21,261 bases of DNA from Candidatus Micrarchaeia archaeon. GTDB lineage: Archaea > Micrarchaeota > Micrarchaeia > Anstonellales > JAHKLY01. The stretch is taken from assembly GCA_041653315.1 (NCBI GenBank), contig JBAZFO010000022.1:1-21261 (forward strand). The letters run 5' to 3'. The notes below the pieces were generated by a model that did no database searches, had not been told where the DNA came from, and was given only the letters and a program-made list of their open reading frames with translations. Of the stretch, positions 11,630 through 19,300 are shown in pieces. The position numbers were made by a program, and so were the translations under genes. How positions within the stretch are numbered: the first letter of the stretch is position 1; every line of letters begins with the position of its first letter.

Positions 11630-12043
11630 TCAATCCAAAAACGGGTCAACAAACCCGACCAAATCCTTCCGGTATCCAATCGGCTTCACCCGCACACAGG
11701 CGTTCTTCACCGCCGCAATCTCGAAACTGGTCGTGTCCGAACCCCCGTTGCAGGCCCCGATACACAGGCCATCCCCGATGTAGAACATGACGTGGGAAAC
11801 GTCCGACGGCTTGCCGTAGAACACCAGACAGCCCGCAGATGGGGTCAGCGCCTTCTTGAACCGGGCATACAGGGCATCGGTATTCTCCGCCGGACTCGAC
11901 GGCATCCGGCCCACTGCCGATAGAATGTGCTGGACAAACCCGGAACAGTCCAGTCCCCCATTGACCGTCTTGCCGCCCCAGATGTAGGGTGTCCCGTACA
12001 ACGCCCACGCGATCTTCTCCGCAATCTCAATCAGCCTGTCCAT
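11630..12043 (-). CDS. NlpC/P60 family peptidoglycan hydrolase, probable endolysin
   Basis: This 137-residue single-domain enzyme has the NlpC/P60 fold. YGTPYIWGGKTVNGGLDCSG contains the catalytic Cys33 in the DCSGF signature, DVSHVMFYIGDG holds the catalytic His84, and GACNGGSDTT follows where the family usually has its third polar residue region. It cleaves peptide bonds in cell-wall stem peptides. It has no signal peptide, as expected for a holin-released endolysin, and the holin candidate is the next gene. The alternative is a tail-associated hydrolase used at entry, but tail assembly (TipJ/K-like) genes are not next to it. The start at 12043 has AGAGGGG upstream. Confidence 0.88.
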   Translation of the reverse strand: MDRLIEIAEKIAWALYGTPYIWGGKTVNGGLDCSGFVQHILSAVGRMPSSPAENTDALYARFKKALTPSAGCLVFYGKPSDVSHVMFYIGDGLCIGACNGGSDTTSFEIAAVKNACVRVKPIGYRKDLVGFVDPFLD

Positions 12044-12055
12044 GTCTCACCCCTC

Positions 12056-12985
12056 TTAGAATTTGACCTTTTGGAACGAAACGGAAGTCGTGTCCGGCAC
12101 GAATATCTTCTTGAATATCTGCCCCGTCCATCCGCCATAAGAGAACTGCACCGAGTACCACAGGGTGTCTTTGGCCGGATCGGTAATAAACAACTTGTCC
12201 GAGGCTGGGACATTTACCCACCACAACCCGGTAGTGTCGGTTTCCGCTTCATACTTGATCGGAATGACCAAATTGCTATCGGCATCCCTGAATATCCGGT
12301 CTTCCGACAATGAGAATCTGACCTTGACCCCCTTCACCCCCGTGCCAGCAATCCGAAGGACATATCCGGTAACGGTTGTCATAAACGTGTCTGTCGTGAT
12401 CGCCGGGGCTCCTATTTTATGTCCCTGCATTGAATCCGTGTACGCCGTCACGCCCGTCGGGATCATCACCGTGTCGGTAATCGGCCAAATGTAGTCAATC
12501 GGCCCGTAAGCCTGAAGAGTATAAATATCACCTTCTTGCACCGTAGCTGAAATGTAGCCGGATGAGTTAGTCGATGCTGTCCCAACAGTAACGCCGCCGG
12601 GGTTTATCAGGCTGATTGCTGTCCCCTGGATATGAGTTCCGTTCCCGGTGTCGGCCGCATAGTAGGACAGGCTCACCGTCCCATTATCATCAATACCGCT
12701 AGCGACAGAGACGATTTCCGTCCCAGCTACCCAGTTCCCGCCCGTTGTGTAGAGAATCCGCTGAATCCAGACGTGGGTGCCGGAGAAATCGACGATCCCC
12801 CCGGTGATAGTCGTATCGACGGAGTTGGTGCTTGTCCAAACCCCCACCGTATCGTCCAGACCGGCAAAGGAATGAATCAGGACAACAGAGTCGGCTGTCA
12901 CGTTCCCAAAGACGTATCGGTAACTGCCCATCGACGGCGCGGCCAAAAGGCAGGCCACCATCAAGACTAAAATCAAACGCTTCAT
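12056..12985 (-). CDS. Secreted beta-sandwich protein, possible adhesin
   Basis: I choose the ATG at 12985, which overlaps the upstream stop (ATGA) behind AAAGGAGG, giving 309 residues. Upstream in-frame sequence is Asp/Arg-rich and antiparallel to the neighbour's coding frame. The protein has a signal peptide (MKRLILVLMVACLLAAPSMG) followed by beta-rich domains. The last, from about residue 213, reads TVTGYVLRIAGTGVKGVKVR ... DTTGLWWVNVPAS, the pattern of carboxypeptidase-regulatory-like or Ig-like repeats found on adhesins and phage fibre tips. GHKIGAPAI near residue 200 is shared with the 197-residue gene upstream. It probably acts outside the cell membrane; whether it is part of the virion is unknown. 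Confidence 0.7.
   Translation of the reverse strand: MKRLILVLMVACLLAAPSMGSYRYVFGNVTADSVVLIHSFAGLDDTVGVWTSTNSVDTTITGGIVDFSGTHVWIQRILYTTGGNWVAGTEIVSVASGIDDNGTVSLSYYAADTGNGTHIQGTAISLINPGGVTVGTASTNSSGYISATVQEGDIYTLQAYGPIDYIWPITDTVMIPTGVTAYTDSMQGHKIGAPAITTDTFMTTVTGYVLRIAGTGVKGVKVRFSLSEDRIFRDADSNLVIPIKYEAETDTTGLWWVNVPASDKLFITDPAKDTLWYSVQFSYGGWTGQIFKKIFVPDTTSVSFQKVKF
12411..12425. repeat. GHKIG-coding 15-nt repeat, copy 1
   Basis: This 15-nt sequence encodes GHKIG on the minus strand. The identical bases occur at 14956-14970 in another secreted protein gene, also coding GHKIG. The surrounding protein sequences are unrelated. Confidence 0.75.
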
Positions 12986-14931
12986 TTTAGGTGTCCTCCT
13001 TTGACGTGGACGTTCTTGAGATTCGACGGCTTGGTTGTTGGTGTCACCGGGTTGGTCATGGTCAGGGTCACGGTTGCCGCCTGCGGAGTATTTGTGGCCC
13101 CCGTCGCATAGATAACGACATGGCCGATGTAGGTCCCGGCCGTCAAGCCGGTCGTACTGATCGACAGGGTGACTGTCGAGGGCGCCGTTCCGGATGCTGG
13201 CAGGGCCGTTAGCCATGCCCCATCCACAACTAGCGTCCACGGCATCGTTCCGCCACCGATGTTATTTACCCCAATTGTCTGATTCGCCGGGTTAGAACCA
13301 CCGACAATACCAGAAAAGGAAAACGACGAGGAAGATAACTGGATAGTGGGACTAGATGGGCCACCTTCTCCGTTATTCGTTCCAATCCACGCCTCGTAGG
13401 GACGTAGAGATATTGATGATGAGTAACTTGCCGCCGTATCCCCGTTAACGTTTATATAGTACAGATTACGGCCCAACGGTACCGTGACAAAATCTGTGGT
13501 GAAATTGTCCGTACTGGCATTGGGCGTTCGATAAAATACCCACGTCGTATCACTTGCGCCCAAAGTAAAGTAGCGGCGAATGATGTATTGTTTGAGGGCA
13601 TACGCCCCGCCACCAGTACCGACAGAATCAATGATGGTTGCCTTCGGTCCGGCCTTTTGTGGGTCGATCTCGAATATGTCCCGCCATTTCGTCGTATCAT
13701 TCCATCGAATTGCCCCAAACCATGAATTCGTGTCCATAACCGACAGGTAAAAGGCAAAATGGTAGTATGCTATCCGACTCGAATCGTATCGCCAATTAGT
13801 TGCAGAAGTATCGCAAAGTATATCATAGGGGATCGCCCAGGCAATTTGTACTTCCGGATGTGCCCTCATCGTGTCGGCCATCGCCAACCAGTTACGCCAT
13901 GTGATTGCACCTTTAGCATAATCAATCGGATTTTCAAGACTGACGGCGTTCACCGCGCCACTACTTACGACCGCCCCTAGATGGGCAGGGTTGTTTTTGA
14001 CGATATTAGCAAACCCGTAAATCGGCGGCCAGGACTTCGCCGTGCATACCGAATCAAGAACTTGGCGAATACTCGAATCTATCTTGAGGGTCGAATTGTC
14101 GTAGTAGTACATTTGCGAATCGGTTTGGATCGCCGTCTGTTCTATCCAGTCCATCTGTGTTGTCAACCCACCCGCCGTAGAAACAATCGTGTAATACGAC
14201 CCCAACCGTCCGGCATCCCGGTATTGGTTGTCCATATAGAAGGCGTTATAGTGCCACGTCCCAGAGGGCGTGCCGCCTATCGTGGCTTTGGCTGAATCTT
14301 CAATAAATGTCCGTTTGTAGGAATAAGCGTATGCTTTTCGGGTGTTCGTGTTCTTGCCATTGGCAAGCCATAGACAGCCGTTCGGGTAGGTGAACGTATC
14401 GGCGTCGGTGTTATACCAATTCTGATAGGAGAACCTCGTTTCGGAATAATTCAACCCCACCAAACTGAAATCGCGGTTTCCCCCTGTTTGTTGTGTAATC
14501 GAAATATGAGTATCGGAAATATGGACAACAAGGCTTTCGTCCGACACGCCGATACTGTCCATGTACCATTTCGCGTAGATATAGTAATGGTTTCTGGCTG
14601 TGTCCAGCAGTCGCGCAGCGTAGGGTGACGTGTAGGGCAAAACCGCAATAACAGGAATTTCCTGACTCGACTGGTACGGCCCTATCCACATGGTCTTACC
14701 GCTGTCTTTGGCGGTAAGATAAATGGTATCCATGCTCTGTTTTGAGTCGCCGATATTGATGATGCAATCGTAATGTTGCGCCATCCAGAGACTATTCCAT
14801 TTGCCATTATAGAGCGGCAAAGTATAGATGTTTCCAAAGGCGAATATCTTTAACGGTGTCCGGTCGAACCCCGCCTGGCCCGCTTCTGCTAATAACAGGC
14901 AGATGAGTATGGGCAATAGCCGCTTTACCAC
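12982..14931 (-). CDS. Secreted putative glycoside hydrolase with C-terminal BACON-like domain
   Basis: This 649-residue protein begins at GTG (14931) inside the end of the upstream gene (GTGGTAA). It has a signal peptide (MVKRLLPILICLLLAEAGQA). Residues ~100-480 look like a TIM-barrel glycoside hydrolase of the GHL15/GH-like type: NAFYMDNQYRD (D234), the strand IYGFANIVKNN, AVSLENPIDY (E333), then QIAWAIPYDI and an RYFTLGASDTTWVFYRTP end strand. The Asp and Glu are candidate catalytic residues. Residues ~528-623 form a BACON-type Ig-like domain (PTIQLSSSSFSFSG ... WTLVVDGAWLTALPASG ... GLTAGTYIGHVVI), often used for binding carbohydrate or mucin. It may degrade a surface or matrix glycan. 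Catalysis is inferred, not shown. The C-terminal KGGHLK holds the next gene's ribosome binding site. Confidence 0.7.
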   Translation of the reverse strand: MVKRLLPILICLLLAEAGQAGFDRTPLKIFAFGNIYTLPLYNGKWNSLWMAQHYDCIINIGDSKQSMDTIYLTAKDSGKTMWIGPYQSSQEIPVIAVLPYTSPYAARLLDTARNHYYIYAKWYMDSIGVSDESLVVHISDTHISITQQTGGNRDFSLVGLNYSETRFSYQNWYNTDADTFTYPNGCLWLANGKNTNTRKAYAYSYKRTFIEDSAKATIGGTPSGTWHYNAFYMDNQYRDAGRLGSYYTIVSTAGGLTTQMDWIEQTAIQTDSQMYYYDNSTLKIDSSIRQVLDSVCTAKSWPPIYGFANIVKNNPAHLGAVVSSGAVNAVSLENPIDYAKGAITWRNWLAMADTMRAHPEVQIAWAIPYDILCDTSATNWRYDSSRIAYYHFAFYLSVMDTNSWFGAIRWNDTTKWRDIFEIDPQKAGPKATIIDSVGTGGGAYALKQYIIRRYFTLGASDTTWVFYRTPNASTDNFTTDFVTVPLGRNLYYINVNGDTAASYSSSISLRPYEAWIGTNNGEGGPSSPTIQLSSSSFSFSGIVGGSNPANQTIGVNNIGGGTMPWTLVVDGAWLTALPASGTAPSTVTLSISTTGLTAGTYIGHVVIYATGATNTPQAATVTLTMTNPVTPTTKPSNLKNVHVKGGHLK

Positions 14932-15518
14932 TTGCCCGCCCCCAGTTTTGCCGCGCCTATTTTATGTCCCCCTGGGGCCTCCGCATCATGGTAGAACAAC
15001 CGGAGTGCCAGCAAATCACCATTAGCATCTTCTGATGGAGCGGTCACTGTGGCCGGAATTACAGGTTGGGCGGTTTTAAACCATTGTTTGACCGTGCTGG
15101 ATACCAGTCGTATTGTCCGCATTGCCCCATCACCATTGGTTCCACCCTCTTTGGCTAGATGTAACCCGATGAAATATCGGGTACTCGCACCGACTGCCGC
15201 CTTATTGACCAAAGACGCCGCATACCGTGTCACCGAAGCGGCCTCAACTGAGAAATGGGCGGTACTGTCCAGGATTGTACTGTCGGCATTATAGATGATA
15301 ATGGCGACACTATGACTATTCCAGTTGGAATGTAACCAAATAACGGCAGAATCAAGGTCGCCCGAATACGCCGGAGTGGTCGCCGTATCGACAAGATAGG
15401 CTGAATCGGACATTTGAATTTGATCCGTTCCCGTCGTGTCGCCGCCAAAGGAATAGTCCGTCGCACCGGACACTCCCACCATCATCAGGCAGGCCAGAAA
15501 TATCAAAATCTTCTTCAT
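14925..15518 (-). CDS. Secreted beta-rich protein of 197 residues
   Basis: The ATG at 15518 overlaps the upstream stop (ATGA), with AAAGGAAC ahead. A signal peptide (MKKILIFLACLMMVGVSG) is followed by an all-beta region: SAVIWLHSNWNSHSVAIIIY, RYAASLVNKAAVGASTRYFI and LLALRLFYHDAEAPGGHKIG. The pattern of a jelly-roll with small side-chain turns recalls galactose-binding or DNRLRE-type carbohydrate-binding modules, but no signature is decisive. It ends KLGAGKW, with the following gene starting inside these codons. It is one of four consecutive secreted products. Confidence 0.7.
   Translation of the reverse strand: MKKILIFLACLMMVGVSGATDYSFGGDTTGTDQIQMSDSAYLVDTATTPAYSGDLDSAVIWLHSNWNSHSVAIIIYNADSTILDSTAHFSVEAASVTRYAASLVNKAAVGASTRYFIGLHLAKEGGTNGDGAMRTIRLVSSTVKQWFKTAQPVIPATVTAPSEDANGDLLALRLFYHDAEAPGGHKIGAAKLGAGKW
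14956..14970. repeat. GHKIG-coding 15-nt repeat, copy 2
   Basis: This matches 12411-12425 exactly, in the same strand and coding phase, near the C-terminus of the 197-residue secreted protein. Confidence 0.75.
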
Positions 15519-16348
15519 GGTTTTGTTCCTTTGATAATCATGCCGTCAGCGTTTCCCGATGACCTGCCCGCGCCGATGATGCTGGTCAGCGCATTCGGTG
15601 GCACATTCGCCGCCGCCGGGAGATGGTAGTAAACGACCAGATACGGCCGATATGCCGCCGTGTAGTGTTCGCTGCAAAAATAGACATATTGGTTCGTTCC
15701 CGACCCGGTAGTACGGTAGATGCCGAGGCCACCGGCATAGTCCCCCCAAGTTTTCATAAAATTCAAAATCGAGGTATCAACCTTGAATGACAGGGGAACA
15801 AATAAACCGGCATCACTCTTGATCGTGATGTTGTTGGCCGGGAAATGGCCAAGAGTATCATCCGCCCCGATAGCACCGGCCGTCGCCCACGGAACATCCG
15901 TCGTGGAATTGTTCCACGTCGCCCCACCCGCCGCCGGGGTTGTTCCACACAAATCCTCTGACAACCAATCGTATTGTTGAATGCCGACAAGCGCAAACAC
16001 TACGGAATCGGTAACATAATTCACCTGAATCATAATTACACGGAAAAACCCGCTATCTATTATAGCACCAGCATGAACCGCGAATGAATCGTTGAAAAAA
16101 GTGAATTTGGCAAGAAGATTGTAATATGTCGGGCCATTCGCCATTCCCGATATTAACGCTGACGCTTCGGAACATTTGCCATACGTGGAATCGTCAAATA
16201 TGGAATTGCTGTTGAGGTACGCCGTTCGTATGGCCTGGCTGTCATACGGAAATGAACCTGTCCCGCCGAAGCGGATTGAATCTTCGGCGGCCCATACGTT
16301 TGTCACCAATACCACTATGAGGATGAATATAAGCCGTCGCATTACCAC
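15515..16348 (-). CDS. Secreted DNRLRE/CBM-like beta-sandwich protein
   Basis: The frame allows GTG at 16348 (GTGGTAA overlap with the upstream stop, as at 14931) or ATG at 16342 (TAATG). The longer form is 277 residues. A signal peptide (MRRLIFILIVVLVTNVWA) precedes a region that matches the DNRLRE/CBM96 style. YYNLLAKFTFF is followed by SGFFRVIMIQVNYVTDSVVF, then YDWLSEDLCG, GATWNN and VPWATAGAIGADDT, and a last strand YRPYLVVYYHLP. Such domains bind polysaccharide or act as structural modules in surface proteins. The C-terminal NALTSIIGAGRSSGNADGMI is Gly/Ser-rich. It probably works with the neighbouring glycosidase-like protein outside the membrane (inference). Confidence 0.68.
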   Translation of the reverse strand: MVMRRLIFILIVVLVTNVWAAEDSIRFGGTGSFPYDSQAIRTAYLNSNSIFDDSTYGKCSEASALISGMANGPTYYNLLAKFTFFNDSFAVHAGAIIDSGFFRVIMIQVNYVTDSVVFALVGIQQYDWLSEDLCGTTPAAGGATWNNSTTDVPWATAGAIGADDTLGHFPANNITIKSDAGLFVPLSFKVDTSILNFMKTWGDYAGGLGIYRTTGSGTNQYVYFCSEHYTAAYRPYLVVYYHLPAAANVPPNALTSIIGAGRSSGNADGMIIKGTKP

Positions 16349-19300
16349 CTCGTTCCGTAAAGGATGCAGGAATAAACGCGAATCCAGTCATTATCCGCCG
16401 CCAAAGTGTTCCTGAATTTGATCTTATACTCCGTACCGGCAACCAATAGCCCCGCCGCCGTAATGTCGGTGAAATTCCAGACATACCGAGTCTTAGTAGT
16501 GGCGGCAAGGTTCACGTTAATACTGTCCATCGCTTTCGCCGAATCTGCAATCAATAAACCGTTCGAGATATCAGAGCATCGCATGAACAAACTGTCAATA
16601 GCTCCGCCTGTATCGCCGTTATAGACAAAGGCGATGGAGTCGATTGAGGTCATGGGGCACGGCAGATGACCAACCAACCAAACCGAATCCACATCCGACC
16701 CCTGATTAGTCGAATCCACAAATAGACAAGTCATCCCGGCATATTGCTGATGAGCTACCATCGTAATCGAGTCGGCAATCACACCCCGACCCAAAACGGT
16801 CATCATCGGAATGGCCACTACCGTCGCGGGTATGCTCAACGTAATTGTCCCCGCACCATTTGTCACCGTGACCTCTGCTGTCGTCCCCGTAATGGTCGCT
16901 AAAACAGGATCGGTCGTCCCATCGCCAATCGGTATCTGTCCATTGGTGGCCGCACCTAACGCTGTTATCGCCCCGGTGCCAGAACCAAGCAATATCCCGC
17001 CGTCGGTCAGGGTATTCGCCCCCGTACCGCCCTCATTCACATCCCACGGATTCGCAGTATTGACGAGGTTCTCCGTAATCGTCCCGTCGGCGATGTCGGT
17101 CAAAGTCGCATCAGCGGGTTGATAGACCCCGGTTTTTACTTCAAGCAATCCCGCCGCCGTCGTGTCTATCGTCGTATTATCAAAGTCTGCCAAAGCAAAA
17201 TACTGATCGGCATGAGCATGGCTTCCATCTTCAACCGCCCACGCCCCCGCCGAAACCGTTACATCGCCATAGTCGGCATTGGCTACGGCATCCGCCAACT
17301 CTGCCCTTGCCGCCCCGCCGCCGCAACTATCCGATAGGGTGGCGTGGTCAATCGTGATCGTGTTCGGGATATTCGCGTCGGTCAGGGCCGCGAGAACATA
17401 TCCATGCGTCGCCAAAAGAGATTCGGCAACCGAGACGACCCCCATCCAAGCCTTGAGATTTGGGAGCAAAATCGAATCAAGAACCTGCGTCAAACCGTGC
17501 GGGCCGATGATGATTTCATGGGTCGCCGCCGCCTTGACCGTATCGCCGGACATCCCAAGAATGTGCGCCAAAGAATCGGCTGAGGCCCCGGAGCCACCTC
17601 CGGCATGATTGGAAACGTAGGTCGTGAACCCGGCCCCTGTCGTATCTATCGCCCCGGCACTATCGCTATATGCGGCATAGGATACGGAATCCGGGCCGAA
17701 TGTCGAACTGTCAGACCAGCCCCATTGATATATCGCAAGTAAATAGTTATCCAAGCTGTCTTCAATCGCCGCGTTCACCGTTCCCGACGTATAGTAATTA
17801 TCAAGGGAATCTTCTATGGCGGCATTGACCGTCGTGGCATCGTAGTAATTATCGAGGCTGTCCTCAATGTTTGCTTGAGTGGCGAAATGCCCATTGTCCC
17901 ATGCCGCAATAGAATCCTTGAATGCGGCCGTGTCATCTGCAAACTTGGCAAGTTGGGCATTAGTAAATGTTATGGCGCTATCAGCAACGGTCGTATCCGC
18001 CCGATATAAAGCCGCCCCGATCTTTCCGTTTTTGCTGAATCGGGTATTGAGCGCGGCGTTGATCTTCGTGCCGAGAGTGTCAACGTCGGACGCACTGGTG
18101 ATCGTGATCGAATTGGGGATATTGGCATCCGTCAGGAGGCCGAGGGCAGTATCTACGACTGCCGCTGTATCGGGATAGCTATTAAGACTGTCCCCCAAAA
18201 TCGCATCCGTCACCGTTCCCGTTCCGGCCGGGGTGGCAAAGTAGAAACTGTCGCCCGTAGCCGCCCAAGTGGGAACCATGCCAGCCGAAGTCGGCTTTAC
18301 CGTCGGCCAACCGTAATAAGATGGGCCATGACCGAATATCGGGTCAGTTATGTACGTGATCCCGGAGTCGCCGATCTGCAAACTGCCGGATAACTTGATA
18401 CCCGTGTTCGGCGAAATCGGTTCAAAGACGGACCAGTCGCCGCTGTCCTTTTCCAGCGTGTAGGTCAGACCGCTTCCGGCCCCGCCGGTCGCTGAAAACA
18501 GAACCTTGTAGTACGACCCGGAGTCTTGAACAGCAATAGTGACGTTCGTACTTGCACATAATTTGAGAGCCTTGCCGGTCACGTTGTTGTAGACCGTATA
18601 AGTATTGGTCATCACCAGCGTCGAGTCCCGCTTCCCAAACCGCCCTTTGCCAAAGACCATACTGTCGGCCAGAGTCGAATCAATACGAATGGTCGAACCT
18701 TTCCGGCCCCATTGGTAAACCCAGGACAACAAAGAGTCTATGGTCGTCATGCCGTCGCCGAGATCGAGCGTCCAGCCCCGGTCAACCGCGCCGGTATCGG
18801 GAATGGTGTCGTAATAAAATTGCGCCTCATGGGTTGAGTCGGCATTATAGAATCGGTTCGTGTCCGCCGTCAGGTTGTCGTGGTCGTGGACAATTGGTGA
18901 GTATGCGGTCGCCAGATATGATTTCGCGGCAATGACGGAGGAATCGACCTCCAAGACTCCGACCGATATAGCCGCCGCCCGGTTGATAAGGCCGTATCCT
19001 GTCAGATCATTAAAGTATTCTGATTTCAAGAGGATGGTATCGACACCAATAAAATCACAACTCGTTATGTGCTTCGACGTTCCCTTGAACGTCAAATTGC
19101 CGTCTATCCAAAGACTTCCGCCCAAACCATAGATCGTGTCGATATTGTGAATGGCGTGACCACTCATATTGATCGCGGCCTTGACCGAATCGCCAGCCGC
19201 CGGAGTGGTCGGCAGGAATCCGTAGGCGCGTATCCGCATGGTGTCCGTCGCTTCTGACGTTATCGAGACGTGATCGCTTCCGACAATCGTTCCGGGAGAA

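Noticed and set aside
12986..13240. N-terminal extension of the 309-residue secreted protein
   Set aside because: The in-frame stretch is Asp/Arg-rich and opposes nothing but overlaps the end of the BACON-domain gene. The ATG at 12985 has the ribosome binding site and begins a signal peptide.
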